Below are positions 19,737-30,053 of a stretch of DNA of 64,000 bases, piece after piece. Position 1 is the first letter of the stretch. Every line of letters begins with the position of its first letter. This stretch comes from Phycicoccus sp. HDW14 (GTDB lineage Bacteria > Actinomycetota > Actinomycetes > Actinomycetales > Dermatophilaceae), in contig NZ_CP049935.1 of the NCBI RefSeq assembly GCF_011383005.1, positions 3,410,001-3,474,000 of the forward strand, read 5' to 3'. A model generated the notes under the pieces. That model saw only the letters and a list, made by a program, of their open reading frames with translations. It ran no database searches and was not told the DNA's origin. A program made the translations under genes and the position numbers.

Positions 19737-20291
19737 ATGAAGCGGATGATGACCTCGCTGCTCGCGGCGAGCACCCTGACGGCGGCCGTCGTGGCCGCGG
19801 CACCCCTCGCGGCCGAGGCGGCCGGCGCCCGGCCCGGGTTCAAGGCCCCGTTCAACTGCGGGACGACCTGGCGCGGCAGCGCGTGGACCGTGTCCGACGG
19901 CCACACCCACAACCCGCTGAAGTCGGTCGACTGGAACTGGGGCTCCGGGGAGGACGACAACGGCAAGCCGGTGCGCGCCTCGGCCGCCGGCACCGTCGAG
20001 TTCGCCGGCACCGGGGGCGGCGGCTACGGGAAGATGATCGTCATCAAGCACGGCACGAGCGGCTGGAAGACCCGCTACGCCCACCTCAAGGACGGCTCGA
20101 TCCAGGTCGCCCAGGGCGCGCACGTCAGCCAGGGCCAGTTCATCGGCCGGGTCGGCAAGACCGGCGGCCAGTCCTCGTCGCACCTGCACTACGAGCAGAT
20201 CCGCGACGGCAGCGTCGTCGACGCCGTCGTCCAGGGCGTCACCTTCGCGCCGAACAGCGTGCACTTCATCAAGAGCACCAACCACTGCTGA
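19737..20291 (+). CDS. Secreted M23 family metallopeptidase
   Basis: 184 residues; GAAGGAG eight bases before the ATG. A Sec signal peptide (residues 1-29, MMTSLLAASTLTAAVVAAAP, cut after AEA) is followed by a compact LytM domain: HNPLKSVDWNWG carries the first metal ligands, then GTVEFAGTGGGGYGKMIVI, RYAHLK and the HLHYEQ HxH motif. It should be a zinc endopeptidase cutting peptidoglycan cross-bridges, or a secreted antibacterial peptidase, since it has no wall-binding domain. It stands alone with its own 160 bp leader and a strong terminator behind it. Confidence 0.9.
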   Translation: MKRMMTSLLAASTLTAAVVAAAPLAAEAAGARPGFKAPFNCGTTWRGSAWTVSDGHTHNPLKSVDWNWGSGEDDNGKPVRASAAGTVEFAGTGGGGYGKMIVIKHGTSGWKTRYAHLKDGSIQVAQGAHVSQGQFIGRVGKTGGQSSSHLHYEQIRDGSVVDAVVQGVTFAPNSVHFIKSTNHC

Positions 20292-20298
20292 GCGCACG

Positions 20299-20337
20299 CG
20301 AGCGGGGCGGCACCCGGAAGGGGTGCCGCCCCGCTCG
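20299..20337. terminator. Strong hairpin between the M23 and ino1 genes
   Basis: A perfect 17 bp stem (CGAGCGGGGCGGCACCC paired with its complement at 20321-20337) with loop GGAAG. It lies 7 bp after the M23 stop and 24 bp after the ino1 stop of the opposite strand, so it can terminate both converging transcripts. No U tract follows, as is common in GC-rich actinobacteria. Confidence 0.85.
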
Positions 20338-20361
20338 GGCGTGCTCGGGTCGGGCTGCGGC

Positions 20362-21453
20362 TCAGCGCTCCTCGGTGCCCGCGATGAACGCCTCGAGGCG
20401 GGCGCGGCCGACCTCGTCGGGGCGCTGCTCCGGCGGGGACTTCATGAGGTAGGACGACGCCGACAGCAGGGCGCCGCCGATGCCGCGGTCCTTGGCGATC
20501 TTCGCCGCGCGGATGGCGTCGATGATGATGCCCGCCGAGTTCGGGGAGTCCCAGACCTCGAGCTTGTACTCGAGGTTGAGCGGCACGTCACCGAAGGCGC
20601 GACCCTCGAGGCGCACGTACGCCCACTTGCGGTCGTCGAGCCAGGCGACGTAGTCGGACGGGCCGATGTGGACGTTGCGGTCCTCGGTCTTGCCGGCGAG
20701 CGACCCGGTGAGGTTGCTCGTGACGGCCTGGGTCTTGGAGATCTTCTTCGACTCCAGGCGCTCGCGCTCGAGCATGTTCTTGAAGTCCATGTTGCCGCCG
20801 ACGTTCAGCTGGTAGGTGCGGTCCAGCTGCACCCCGCGGTCCTCGAACAGCTTGGCCATGACGCGGTGGGTGATCGTCGCGCCGACCTGGGACTTGATGT
20901 CGTCGCCGATGACCGGCACACCCGCGGCCTCGAACTTCGCGGCCCACTCGGGGTCGGAGGCGATGAACACCGGGAGGGCGTTGACGAACGCGACGCCGGC
21001 GTCGATGGCGCACTGGGCGTAGAACTTGTCGGCCTGCTCCGAGCCCACCGGGAGGTAGGAGACGAGGACGTCGACCTGCGCGTCACGCAGGGCGGCGACA
21101 ACGTCGACCGGCTCGGCACCGGACTCGTCGATGGTCTGGCGGTAGTACTTGCCGAGGCCGTCGAGGGTGTGGCCCCGCTGGACGGTGACGCCGGTGGTGG
21201 GGACGTCGGCGATCTTGATGGTGTTGTTCTCGGAGGCGTTGATGGCCTCGGCGAGATCCTTGCCGACCTTCTTGTCGTCGACGTCGAACGCGGCGACGAA
21301 CTCGACGTCGCGGACGTGGTACTCGCCGAACGCGACGTGCATCAGGCCGGGGACGGTCGCGGTCGGGTCGGCGTCCCGGTAGTAGTGGACGCCCTGGACG
21401 AGCGAGGAGGCGCAGTTGCCGACTCCGACGACGGCGACGCGGATGGAACCCAT
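20362..21453 (-). CDS. ino1: Inositol-3-phosphate synthase
   Basis: 363 residues, full length for the short actinobacterial form. The NAD-binding start [18 protein letters not shown], the central [31 protein letters not shown], the NVGGNMDF motif and the C-terminal [19 protein letters not shown] are diagnostic. It converts glucose-6-phosphate to inositol-3-phosphate, feeding phosphatidylinositol and, in many actinobacteria, mycothiol. The PadR regulator lies directly upstream in the same direction, as in Mycobacterium (Rv0046c/Rv0047c). The same window also encodes an inositol breakdown operon, so synthesis and degradation genes lie within 36 kb. Confidence 0.97.
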   Translation of the reverse strand: MGSIRVAVVGVGNCASSLVQGVHYYRDADPTATVPGLMHVAFGEYHVRDVEFVAAFDVDDKKVGKDLAEAINASENNTIKIADVPTTGVTVQRGHTLDGLGKYYRQTIDESGAEPVDVVAALRDAQVDVLVSYLPVGSEQADKFYAQCAIDAGVAFVNALPVFIASDPEWAAKFEAAGVPVIGDDIKSQVGATITHRVMAKLFEDRGVQLDRTYQLNVGGNMDFKNMLERERLESKKISKTQAVTSNLTGSLAGKTEDRNVHIGPSDYVAWLDDRKWAYVRLEGRAFGDVPLNLEYKLEVWDSPNSAGIIIDAIRAAKIAKDRGIGGALLSASSYLMKSPPEQRPDEVGRARLEAFIAGTEER

Positions 21454-21526
21454 GGCTTGCTCCTGTGACGGGGGTTGGGGACGGGGATGGACGGGCGGGG
21501 TCGCGGCACCGGGGCGCCGGCGGCTC

Positions 21527-22090
21527 CTACGGCTGGGGGCCGGGGTCGGTGGGGTGGCGGCGCTCGGCGTCGATGAGCTCGGTGAGCCAGCGGACCTCGC
21601 GCTCGGCGCGGTCCTCGCCGTGCTGCTGGAGGGCGGCGGTGTAGGAGTCGAGGCGCTCGCGGCTGCGGGTCGAGCGCTCGCGCACCCGGCTCAGGTCGTC
21701 CTCGAGGCGGGTGCGGCGCCCCTCGAGGATGCGCAGGCGCACCTCGCTCTCGGTGCGGGCGAAGAAGGCGAAGCGCACGTCGAACGCGTCGTCCTCGTAG
21801 GTGGAGGAGTCGGCGTGCGCGACGAGGGCGGCGAAGTGCTCCTTGCCGGCGGCGGTCAGCTCGTAGACGACGCGGGGGCGCTTGCCGGGCCGGCCGGGGT
21901 CGGCGGCCTCGGCGATGAGCCCGCGGCCGAGGAGCGACTTCAGCGCCGGGTAGAGGGTGCCGTAGGACAGCGCACGGAACGGGCCCAGGGCCTCGTTGAG
22001 CCGGCGGCGCAGGTCGTAGCCGTGGGTCGGCCCCTCGTGGAGCAGCCCGAGGACGGCGAACTCGAGGAGGTGGGCGCGGCGTGAGACCAC
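21527..22090 (-). CDS. PadR family transcriptional regulator
   Basis: 187 residues. The N-terminal winged helix reads [20 protein letters not shown] then [19 protein letters not shown], the PadR signature; a long C-terminal coiled helix ([17 protein letters not shown]) serves dimerisation. I chose the GTG at 22090 because a GGGAGG sits seven bases upstream; an ATG at 22108 would place that Shine-Dalgarno inside the gene. A perfect TATCG-CAG-CGATA dyad 81 bp upstream is a likely autoregulatory operator. It probably also controls ino1, which follows 73 bp downstream. Confidence 0.9.
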   Translation of the reverse strand: MVSRRAHLLEFAVLGLLHEGPTHGYDLRRRLNEALGPFRALSYGTLYPALKSLLGRGLIAEAADPGRPGKRPRVVYELTAAGKEHFAALVAHADSSTYEDDAFDVRFAFFARTESEVRLRILEGRRTRLEDDLSRVRERSTRSRERLDSYTAALQQHGEDRAEREVRWLTELIDAERRHPTDPGPQP

Positions 22091-22170
22091 GGCGGTTCCT
22101 CCCTGCATCCGGTCGGCGACGGTCCGAGGTGACAAACTCGGACCTTGTTCGCTCGACGCTAACACAGATA

Positions 22171-22183
22171 TATCGCAGCGATA
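22171..22183. promoter_or_regulatory. Putative PadR operator (TATCG-CAG-CGATA)
   Basis: A perfect dyad in an AT-richer patch (CAGATATATCGC ... GATACATCGC) between the divergent padR and ponA genes. The half-site ATATCG with its inverted copy matches the usual form of PadR boxes, in which ATGTAT/ATACAT-like ends flank the centre. Its position fits repression of padR-ino1; an effect on ponA is possible. Confidence 0.55.
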
Positions 22184-22424
22184 CATCGCGCCTGCCCGGC
22201 CCGCATCCCGCGACCCCACTCCCGACCGCCCTCCGGCCCGGCTCGCGAGCTGCCCCGCGCGTCCCGAGCCCGGTCGGTGCGGCTCGTCACGCCGCCACCT
22301 GGCTCCCGGGCCCACTCGACCCCCGCGGTTCGTCCGCGTTTGGGTTTTTCCCAGACGGCGTCGTCATACTGGCGGCTGGGTGCGTGTCCGTGCCCTGCCC
22401 CACGCCCCCGTCCCCCGGAAGCCC

Positions 22425-24658
22425 ATGTCGCAACGAAAGCCCCGTACCCGCGCCGAGGCCAAGCAGGCCGCCGCCACCCGACCCGCCGCCCGCGGTGGCG
22501 CCTCGGGGTCCGGCCCCGGTGGCAAGGCCCCCCGTTCCGGCCGCCGGAAGTGGCTGCGCCGGGGGATGTGGACCGCGCTCGGGCTCTTCGTCCTCGGCGT
22601 CGCCGGCTTCGGGGTCGCGTACGCGCTGACCGACATCCCGCAGCCGAACGCGATGGTCGACGCGCAGGCGAGCATCGTCTACTACTCCGACGGCAAGACC
22701 GAGCTGGCCCGCCTCTCCGACGAGGGCGGCAACCGCGTGTCGGTGCCGCTGGACCAGATCAGCCCGAACATGCAGCACGCGATCCTCGCCGCCGAGGACC
22801 GCGACTTCTACCAGAACAGCGGCATCAGCCCCACGGGCATCGCCCGCGCGGTCTGGGTGGCGCTCAAGGGTGGTGAGGCGACCCAGGGTGGCTCGACCAT
22901 CACCCAGCAGTACGTCAAGAACTACTTCCTCACCCAGGACCGCACGATCACACGCAAGGCCAAGGAGATCCTCATCTCCCTGAAGATCGACAAGCAGCAG
23001 TCCAAGGACGAGATCCTCGCCAACTACCTCAACACGATCTACTACGGCCGCGGGGCCTACGGCATCGAGACCGCCGCCCAGGCCTACTTCGGGCCGAAGG
23101 TGCACGCCAAGGACCTCTCCCCGAGCAGTCGGCCCTGCTCGCCTCGATCATCCGCGGGCCCTCGCTCTACGACCCCACCCTCGGCGACCAGCAGAAGAAG
23201 AACGCCGAGACGCGCAGCAGCTACATCCTCGACGCGATGGTCACCAAGAAGTGGCTGACCCCCGAGGAGCGTTCCCAGGCCGACGTCCCGAAGATGCTCG
23301 ACGGCATCTCGGCCTACAAGCCCAAGGCGCTCGGCGGCACCGCCGGCTACATCGTCGACCTCGTGAAGAAGGAGCTGCTCGGCAAGTACAAGCTCTCCGA
23401 GGCCGACGTCCAGCGCGGTGGGCTGCGGGTGGTCTCGACCATCGAGCGCAGCAAGCAGGCCGACGCCATCAAGGCGATCAAGGAGGAGCAGCCGAAGCAG
23501 AAGGACATCCACGAGGGGCTGGTGTCGATCAAGCCCGGCAACGGGGCGGTCGTCGCGCTCTACGGCGGTGAGGACTTCGCCAAGCGGGCGCTCAACAACG
23601 CGACGCAGGCCAAGATGCAGGCCGGCTCGACGTTCAAGATCTTCACGCTCATCGCGGCGCTGCAGTCCGAGAAGGTCAGCACGCGCAGCCGCTTTCCCGG
23701 GTACAGCCCGCAGTACTTCAAGGAGTTCGCCGACCCGAGCGCCTCCACCGACAACGCCCGGCGCGGGCGGGTGAAGAACTTCGGCAACGAGCAGTTCGGC
23801 AACATCGACCTGCTGACGGCGACCGGCCACTCGGTGAACACCGTCTACGCGGCGCTCAACATCCTCGCCGGCCCGGAGAACACGATGAAGGCCGCGGAGG
23901 ACGCCGGCGTGCGCTCGAAGCTCGAGCCGAACATGGCCGACGTGCTCGGTACCGACTACGTCACCGTCATGGACATGGCCAACGCCTACGCGACGATCGC
24001 CGCCCAGGGCGTGCGGGCCGAGCCCTACCTCGTCAAGCAGATCAAGTTCGCCGACACGAGCCTCCCGACGATCAAGGCCGAGCCGAAGACCCAGCCGGTC
24101 TTCGACAAGAAGCTGATGAGCGACGTCATCGACGCGATGCAGGAGCCGGTCAACGGTGGCACCGCGCGCTACGTGGGCCAGAACCTCGGGCGGCCGGCGG
24201 CCGGCAAGACCGGCACCTCGGAGTCGTTCCGCTCGGCGTGGTTCGACGGCTACGTGCCGCAGCTGGCGACCGCCGTCGGGCTCTACCGCTCCGGTTCGAA
24301 CGGCAAGGAGCTGGCGATGGAGAACCTGCCGAACGACGGCTCCATCACCGGTGGCACCTTCCCGACCCGCATCTGGACGGCGTACATGAAGGCCGCGCTC
24401 GGCAACTCCGAGGTCGTCGACTTCCCGAAGCCGGCGCACGTCAACGAGAACGCCGACCCGCCGCCGCCCACGACCACGCGTCCGCCGTCGAGCTCCTCGG
24501 CCCCGCCGAGCTCGAGCGCGCCGCCGCCGTCCTCGAGTGCGCCGCCGTCGCCCACCGAGTCGCCCTCACCGTCGGCGTCCCTGCCCTCGCTGCCCTCCGG
24601 CCCGCCCAGCTCGCCGGGTGGTCTGCCGACGGGTGTGGCGCGCCCGCCCACGGGCTGA
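22425..24658 (+). CDS. ponA: Class A penicillin-binding protein (one apparent frameshift)
   Basis: A basic cytoplasmic tail and one membrane helix (~48-68) precede a GT51 glycosyltransferase domain with the catalytic glutamate of AAEDRDFY (~124), GGSTITQQYVKN and LNTIYYGRGAYG. The transpeptidase domain has GSTFK (active serine), SVN and KTGTSE. The C-terminus is a Pro/Ser-rich tail outside the cell. The frame breaks in the C run 23119-23122 (LSP | EQSALLASIIRG); adding one C gives 744 residues. It polymerises and cross-links peptidoglycan. The order ino1-padR-ponA-membrane protein-rpsF matches Mycobacterium Rv0046c-Rv0053. Confidence 0.94.
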
Positions 24659-24677
24659 CCGGTCACGCCCCACTCCG

Positions 24678-26135
24678 GTGCCGCCCGCGCCCGCAGGACC
24701 CGCTTCGCCCCTCGACCGCCTGCTGACGGCGGCCGGGGGGCCGCGTGGTGCCCGGGCCCCGCGACCCCCTCGAGGTCCCGGCGGCCTGGGCGCCCTCGCC
24801 CCGGTCGTGCTGCTGCTCGGCCTGCCGCTGCTCGTCGCCGCCCTGCGCCAGACCGCGTGCGCGAGTGGCGGGTGGGAGGGACGCGCCCCCGTCTGGAGGC
24901 AGTGCGCCTCGCCGCTGTTCGCCTCGATGATCGAGGACCGGGCCGGCCTCGGCGTCGGCGCGTGGCTCTCCGGCGACACGACCCTCGACGTGCCGTTCGT
25001 CCGCGGGGTCGTGACGACGGGCCTCGGGTCGCTGGCGCCGGGGGCCGGGCTGGCCCAGCAGCGGTGGGTCCTCGTCCTGTGGACGCTGCTCGCGGCCGTG
25101 CTGCTCGCCGGGCTCGTGCTCGCCGTCGGCACCGTCCGGGGCCACCCGCTCGCCGACCCGGTCGCGCTGGCGCTCTCGCCGGTGCTGGCCCTGTCGGTGC
25201 TGCTGTCGGTCGACCTCGTGCCGCTGGCCCTGGCCGTCGTCGCCGTCTGGGCCTGGAGCCGGGGGCGTCCGGTGCTCGCCGGGGCGCTGGCCGCGGTGGC
25301 CGTCCTCGGCGGACCGCTCCCCGCGCTCGTGCTCCTCGCGATGGCGCTCGTGCCGCCGCCGGGGCTGCGCGACGGCGTCCGCCGGCTGCTCGTGGCGGCC
25401 GGGGTGTCCCTGCTGCTGCTCGTCGGACCGGTCGCGGCGGTCGACCTCGGGCTGCTGGTCCGTCCGGTCACGGCGTGGCTCGACTGTGGGGCGGGTGCCG
25501 GGTCGGTGTGGTTCGTCCCGACCCTGGCCCACCACCCGCTCGGGGCGTCGGTCGTCGCCGGCTTCGCCACCTCGGGGATGCTCGTCGCGGCCGCCCTGGC
25601 CGTCGTGGTCTCGCGACGCCTCCCGCGCCCGCCGGTCGCCGACGTCGCGCTGCTCGCCGTCGTCGTCGCGCTCCTCACCGCGCCGGCGCTGCCGCCCGCT
25701 GCCGGCCTGTGGCTCGTCCCGTTCGTCGCGCTCGCCGGCGTGCCCTGGCGCGACCACCTCGTCTGGGTGGGGGCCGAGGTGGTGCACGCGGTCGCCCTCT
25801 TCGGCTGGCTCGGGGCGGCGAGCGACCCCGGGCACGGGCTGCCCGCCGGGTGGTACGCCACCGCCCTGGCGCTGCGGCTCGTCGCGCTCGGGCGCATCGG
25901 CTGGGTCGTGTGGGCCCGGGCCACCTGGGGTCTGCCCGCGCCGCGGCCACCGCGCCCGCCCCTGCCCCCGAGGACCGGGCGGACGCGAGTTGGGCGGGGC
26001 CGCCGGCGGCGGGTACGCTGGGAGGGTTGCCCATCGAGCACCCTGTGGACATCTCTCCGAGGGTGGTGGGCGACACCGCATACCCTCCTGTCACGGAGAG
26101 ACCGTGACCGCTTGAGACCGAAGGAGGCGGGTTAG
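24678..26135 (+). CDS. Polytopic membrane protein, probably glycosyltransferase-like (Rv0051 position)
   Basis: GTG at 24678, 19 bp after ponA. About ten hydrophobic segments between residues ~35 and ~430, with large polar loops between some of them, and an early [20 protein letters not shown] loop with two cysteines. Position between ponA and rpsF matches the mannosyltransferase-like Rv0051 of mycobacteria; I infer a polyprenyl-sugar-dependent GT-C enzyme but see no catalytic motif I can assign. The C-terminus is uncertain: after the C run 25965-25969 the frame becomes Arg/Trp-rich to the stop at 26135, while adding one C would end the protein at 26107. Confidence 0.7.
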   Translation: MPPAPAGPASPLDRLLTAAGGPRGARAPRPPRGPGGLGALAPVVLLLGLPLLVAALRQTACASGGWEGRAPVWRQCASPLFASMIEDRAGLGVGAWLSGDTTLDVPFVRGVVTTGLGSLAPGAGLAQQRWVLVLWTLLAAVLLAGLVLAVGTVRGHPLADPVALALSPVLALSVLLSVDLVPLALAVVAVWAWSRGRPVLAGALAAVAVLGGPLPALVLLAMALVPPPGLRDGVRRLLVAAGVSLLLLVGPVAAVDLGLLVRPVTAWLDCGAGAGSVWFVPTLAHHPLGASVVAGFATSGMLVAAALAVVVSRRLPRPPVADVALLAVVVALLTAPALPPAAGLWLVPFVALAGVPWRDHLVWVGAEVVHAVALFGWLGAASDPGHGLPAGWYATALALRLVALGRIGWVVWARATWGLPAPRPPRPPLPPRTGRTRVGRGRRRRVRWEGCPSSTLWTSLRGWWATPHTLLSRRDRDRLRPKEAG

Positions 26136-26138
26136 CGC

Positions 26139-26426
26139 ATGCGTCAGTACGAACTCATGGTCATCCTCGACCCCGAGCTCGACGACCGGACCGTCCAGCC
26201 CTCGCTGGAGAAGTTCCTCAAGGTCATCACGACCGACGGCGGGTCCGTCGACACGATCGATGTCTGGGGCCGTCGTCGCCTCGCGTACGAGATCAAGAAG
26301 AAGGCCGAGGGCATCTATGCCGTCGTCAACTTCACCTCCGAGCCGGCCACGGCCAAGGAGCTCGACCGCCAGCTCGGCCTCAACGAGTCGGTCATGCGGA
26401 CCAAGCTCCTGCGCCCCGGCGCCTGA
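26139..26426 (+). CDS. rpsF: 30S ribosomal protein S6
   Basis: 95 residues, standard length, with the family start [19 protein letters not shown] and the [18 protein letters not shown] core. GAAGGAGG stands a dozen bases before the ATG. First gene of the conserved rpsF-ssb-rpsR-rplI operon; S6 pairs with S18 on the 30S platform. The 5' leader overlaps the end of the upstream membrane protein gene, so the operon promoter lies inside or just behind that gene. Confidence 0.98.
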   Translation: MRQYELMVILDPELDDRTVQPSLEKFLKVITTDGGSVDTIDVWGRRRLAYEIKKKAEGIYAVVNFTSEPATAKELDRQLGLNESVMRTKLLRPGA

Positions 26427-26467
26427 GCACTCCGCCACCAGACCACGACTCCGAAGGGACCACCGTC

Positions 26468-27048
26468 ATGGCAGGCGACACCGTCATCACCGTCATCGGC
26501 AACCTCACCGCCGACCCCGAGCTCCGCTTCACCCCCTCGGGTGCAGCGGTCGCCAACTTCACCGTCGCGTCCACTCCGCGCCAGTTCGACCGGAACAGCA
26601 ACGAGTGGAAGGACGGCGAGACCCTCTTCATGCGCTGCTCCATCTGGCGTGACGCGGCCGAGAACGTGGCCGAGTCCCTCCACCGGGGCACCCGGGTCGT
26701 CGTGACGGGCCGGCTGAAGTCGCGCTCGTACGACACCAAGGAGGGCGAGAAGCGCACCGTCATGGAGCTCGAGGTCGACGAGGTCGGCCCCTCGCTCCGC
26801 TACGCCTCCGCGAAGGTCACCAAGGCCGAGCGCGGCGGTGGCGGCGGTGGCGGCTTCGGCGGCGGTGGCGGCGGCTTCCAGCAGAACAACGACCCGTGGG
26901 CCACCGGTGGCTCCGCCCCCAGCAGGGTGGCGGCGGCCAGCAGGGCGGTTACGGCGGTGGCCAGCAGGCCCCGCAGCAGCCGCAGCAGGGTGGTCAGCAG
27001 GGCGGTGGCTGGGGCCAGGCGCCGAGCTACGACGAGCCCCCCTTCTGA
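26468..27048 (+). CDS. ssb: Single-stranded DNA-binding protein (one apparent frameshift)
   Basis: The N-terminal ~115 residues are a complete OB fold ([56 protein letters not shown]). A Gly/Gln-rich linker and an acidic tip ASYDEPPF-type end (PSYDEPPF) follow, the tip being the contact point for repair proteins. The frame is lost in the C run 26916-26920 (GGSAP | QQGGG); adding one C restores the linker and tail up to the TGA at 27046-27048, giving ~193 residues. The intact acidic tail in the shifted frame shows that the gene is functional. Confidence 0.95.
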
Positions 27049-27144
27049 CCGTCCCCGCGACGGTCGCACCAGACACAGACAGACACCATCCCCGGGTGAC
27101 CGGGGCTCATCCGCCGGCCCGGCCGGCAGAAGGAGAGCACCACG

Positions 27145-27381
27145 ATGGCCAAGCCCGCCATTCGCAAGCCGAAGAAGAAGGCCAACCCGCTCAAGGCGGC
27201 GAAGGTCGAGAACATCGACTACAAGGACGTCGCGCTGCTGCGCAAGTTCATCTCCGACCGCGGCAAGATCCGCGCGCGTCGGGTGACCGGCGTCTCCGTC
27301 CAGGAGCAGCGCCTCATCGCCAACGCCGTGAAGAACGCGCGCGAGATGGCGCTCCTGCCGTACTCGTCCTCATCCCGCTGA
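27145..27381 (+). CDS. rpsR: 30S ribosomal protein S18
   Basis: 78 residues, with AAGGAGAG upstream. The sequence [20 protein letters not shown] and [19 protein letters not shown] are standard S18. It has no cysteine, so it is the zinc-independent form. Third gene of the rpsF operon, 96 bp after ssb and 22 bp before rplI. Confidence 0.97.
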   Translation: MAKPAIRKPKKKANPLKAAKVENIDYKDVALLRKFISDRGKIRARRVTGVSVQEQRLIANAVKNAREMALLPYSSSSR

Positions 27382-27403
27382 CCTCGGAGAAGGAGCCAGA
27401 ACG

Positions 27404-27850
27404 ATGAAGGTCATCCTCACCCACGAGGTCTCCGGCCTCGGCGCCGCCGGTGACGTCGCCGACGTCAAGGACGGCTACGCCCGCAACTTCCTCTTCCGCC
27501 GCGGTCTCGCGACGGCGTGGACCAAGGGCGGCCAGAAGCAGGTCGAGGCGCTCGCCAAGGGTCGCGAGACCCGCGCCGTGAAGTCGCTCGAGGAGGCGCA
27601 GTCCATCAAGGGCAACCTCGAGTCCAAGGCCGTCACGGTCACCGCGCACGCCGGCACCGGGGGCCGCCTCTTCGGCGCCGTCTCCACCGCCGACATCGCG
27701 GCCGCCGTCCGCGCCGCGGGCGGTCCGGCGCTCGACAAGCGCACGATCGAGGTCCCCACCCCGATCAAGACCACCGGCACGCACTCCGCGCTGGTGCGCC
27801 TGCACCCCGAGGTCCAGGCGAGCGTCGAACTCGACGTCGTCGCCGGCTGA
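27404..27850 (+). CDS. rplI: 50S ribosomal protein L9
   Basis: 148 residues, full length. The N-terminal [20 protein letters not shown] and [13 protein letters not shown] segments are the L9 signature, followed by the long connecting helix and the C-terminal domain ([17 protein letters not shown]). GGAGAAGGAG precedes the ATG. Last gene of the operon, followed within 17 bp by a strong terminator. Confidence 0.98.
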   Translation: MKVILTHEVSGLGAAGDVADVKDGYARNFLFRRGLATAWTKGGQKQVEALAKGRETRAVKSLEEAQSIKGNLESKAVTVTAHAGTGGRLFGAVSTADIAAAVRAAGGPALDKRTIEVPTPIKTTGTHSALVRLHPEVQASVELDVVAG

Positions 27851-27866
27851 CGCCGACACCTCGCAC

Positions 27867-27902
27867 CGAGGGCCCCGGACCGTTCGCGGTCCGGGGCCCT
27901 CG
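27867..27902 (+). terminator. Terminator of the rpsF-ssb-rpsR-rplI operon
   Basis: Perfect 16 bp stem, CGAGGGCCCCGGACCG and its complement, closed by a TTCG tetraloop (27883-27886). It starts 16 bp behind the rplI stop. The very stable UUCG loop makes this a convincing intrinsic hairpin, though without a U tract. Confidence 0.88.
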
Positions 27903-27942
27903 TGCGTCGTGCGCGAGGTCTCGGCCCGGCCCGGTCTGCGCG

Positions 27943-28037
27943 GGTCCGCGTGCGAACGCACCCGGACCGCCGCAGGTCACGCGGAGCGGGGACGGGTGCC
28001 GCCGAGCACCGGTCCGAGACCGGATCGTGACCTGCGG
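27943..28037. other. Densely structured intergenic segment before the BCCT gene
   Basis: The 338 bp gap between rplI and the BCCT gene holds the rplI terminator and this segment. A first hairpin pairs GGTCC/GGACC and GTGCG/CGCAC around AA (27943-27968). Directly behind it a perfect 12 bp inverted repeat, CCGCAGGTCACG (27970-27981) and CGTGACCTGCGG (28026-28037), encloses two smaller hairpins, GGTGC/GCACC and GGTC/GACC. As RNA this would form a stem with a branched loop. The remaining bases up to 28188 carry the leader, ending with GGAGGAG before the GTG. Confidence 0.55.
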
Positions 28038-28188
28038 GTGAACCCTCCACCGGGACACCGCAACCCGGCCCGAGGACTGGCTGCAGCCCGCCGACGGGGC
28101 CCGGCGGCATTGGCCAGCGGCCCCCGGACGCCGTTAGCGTCGACGGCTGACCCGAGCCCAGACCGCCGTCCACCGGAGGAGCAAGACC

Positions 28189-29946
28189 GTGTCCGTGACC
28201 GACCGTCCCACCCAGCGAGTCCCCGACGGGGGCCCGCCGCCGGACCCCCGGCAGAGCGAGAAGCGCATCACCGCCCCCCGCGTCTTCTGGCCCGCCCTGG
28301 CCATCATCGGCACCTTCGTCGTGCTCGCGCTGGCGCTGCCCGACCAGATGGGCGAGCTCTTCTCGACCCTCAACGACACCGTCGTCGGTGACCTCGGTTG
28401 GTACTACATCCTCATCGTCAGCGGCTTCGTCCTCTTCTCGGTCTGGATCGCCCTCTCGCCGATGGGCCGCGTCGTCCTCGGCCGCGACGAGGAGAAGCCG
28501 GAGTACTCGCTCACCGCGTGGTTCGCGATGCTCTTCGCCGCCGGCATGGGCATCGGCCTCGTGTTCTGGGGGGTCGCCGAGCCGCTCAACCACTTCGCGT
28601 CCCCGCCGCCCGGCACCGGTGAGGCGGCGGCCGAGCGGGCCCGCGCCGCGACCGACGCCACCTACCTGCACTGGGGCCTGCACGCCTGGGCCATCTACGT
28701 GGTCGTCGGGCTCGCGATGGCCTACGCCATCCACCGCAAGGGCCGGCCGGTCTCCATCCGCTGGGCCCTGGAGCCGCTGCTCGGGAACCGGGTCAAGGGC
28801 ACCCTCGGTGACGCCATCGACGTCATCGCCGTCGTCGGCACCCTCTTCGGTGTCGCGACCTCGCTCGGGTTCGGCGTCAAGCAGGTCGGGGCCGGCCTGG
28901 CCTACCTCGGCGTCGTCGGCGAGGCCACGACCGGGCTGCTCGTCGTCCTCGTCGTCGCGATCACCGTCATGGCCACGACCTCGGTGGTCACCGGCCTGGA
29001 CAAGGGCATCAAGTACCTCTCGAACCTCAACATGGGTCTCGCCGGCGCGCTGATGCTGCTCGTGCTCGTCCTGGGGCCGACGGTCTTCCTGCTCGGGGAC
29101 TTCGTCTCGTCGGTCGGCAGCTACCTGACGAACTTCTTCACCCTCTCCTTCCGCACCCTGTCCTTCCAGGGCGGCGACGGCACCTCGTGGCTCTCGGGCT
29201 GGACGACCTTCTACTGGGGCTGGTGGATGAGCTGGGCGCCGTTCGTCGGCGTGTTCATCGCCCGCATCTCCCGCGGTCGCACGGTGCGCGAGTTCGTCAC
29301 CGGCGTCCTGCTCGTGCCGACCGTCGTCACCTTCGCCTGGTTCGCGGTCTTCGGCGGCTCGGGCATCCACCGCGAGATCTTCGGCGAGGGCGGCCTCGTC
29401 GGCCCCGACGGCGCGGTGAGCACCGACAGCGCGCTGTTCCAGATGCTCGACGGGCTGCCCTGGTCCTCGGTGCTCAGCGTCATCGCCATCGTGCTCGTCG
29501 TCGTCTTCTTCGTCACGAGCTCGGACTCCGGCTCGTTCGTCGTCGACATGCTCGCCAGCGGCGGCGACCCCGAGCCGCCCGTGTGGAGCCGCGTGCTCTG
29601 GGCGCTGCTCGAGGGGTCGGTGGCCATCGCGCTGCTGCTGGCCGGAGGGGACAGCGGGCTGACCGCGCTCCAGACGGCGGCCATCCTCCTGGCCCTGCCG
29701 TTCAGCCTCGTGATGATCGGCATGGTCATGTCGGTGACCCGCGCCCTGCTCGCCGAGAACGGCCGGATGCAGCGGGCCGAGCGCCGGCTGCTGGCCGACG
29801 AGATCGCCGGCCACATCGCCCGCACGCCCGACCTGCGCGACCGGGTCAGCGGGAACGGGCACGACGAGGGGCTGCCGGCCGGCGACGCCGTGCCCGCCGC
29901 CGTCGCCGACCCCGCCGAGACCCGGACCGTGCCGCACCGCCGCTAG
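28189..29946 (+). CDS. BCCT family (betaine/carnitine/choline-type) transporter
   Basis: 585 residues, GTG start with GGAGGAG seven or so bases upstream. Twelve membrane segments; family motifs are GMGIGLVFWGVAEPLNHF and, in the eighth-segment region, TTFYWGWWMSWAPFVGVFIA with the aromatic substrate box, then ISRGRTVREF. The glycine stretch MGIG is typical of Na+-coupled BetP/OpuD-type carriers. The C-terminal tail (~50 residues) is charged and may sense osmolality as in BetP. Likely imports a compatible solute such as glycine betaine; the exact substrate cannot be decided. Monocistronic, framed by terminators. Confidence 0.92.
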   Translation: MSVTDRPTQRVPDGGPPPDPRQSEKRITAPRVFWPALAIIGTFVVLALALPDQMGELFSTLNDTVVGDLGWYYILIVSGFVLFSVWIALSPMGRVVLGRDEEKPEYSLTAWFAMLFAAGMGIGLVFWGVAEPLNHFASPPPGTGEAAAERARAATDATYLHWGLHAWAIYVVVGLAMAYAIHRKGRPVSIRWALEPLLGNRVKGTLGDAIDVIAVVGTLFGVATSLGFGVKQVGAGLAYLGVVGEATTGLLVVLVVAITVMATTSVVTGLDKGIKYLSNLNMGLAGALMLLVLVLGPTVFLLGDFVSSVGSYLTNFFTLSFRTLSFQGGDGTSWLSGWTTFYWGWWMSWAPFVGVFIARISRGRTVREFVTGVLLVPTVVTFAWFAVFGGSGIHREIFGEGGLVGPDGAVSTDSALFQMLDGLPWSSVLSVIAIVLVVVFFVTSSDSGSFVVDMLASGGDPEPPVWSRVLWALLEGSVAIALLLAGGDSGLTALQTAAILLALPFSLVMIGMVMSVTRALLAENGRMQRAERRLLADEIAGHIARTPDLRDRVSGNGHDEGLPAGDAVPAAVADPAETRTVPHRR

Positions 29947-29960
29947 CCAACGCCGCGGCC

Positions 29961-30000
29961 CGGCCGGGTCCCACCGACGCCCGTCGGTGGGGCCCGGCCG
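29961..30000 (+). terminator. Terminator after the BCCT gene
   Basis: An 18 bp stem, CGGCCGGGTCCCACCGAC against GTCGGTGGGGCCCGGCCG, with one G-U pair and loop GCCC. It starts 14 bp after the stop codon and separates the transporter from radA. Confidence 0.85.
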
Positions 30001-30053
30001 TGTCCGGGGGCGGGTCCTGCCGGATGTCGGGGCGGGTCGTAGGTTGGGCGCCA

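Noticed and set aside
20362-21453. ino1 as part of the inositol breakdown operon
   Set aside because: It makes inositol phosphate, lies 35 kb from the iol genes and sits with its PadR regulator in a conserved block.
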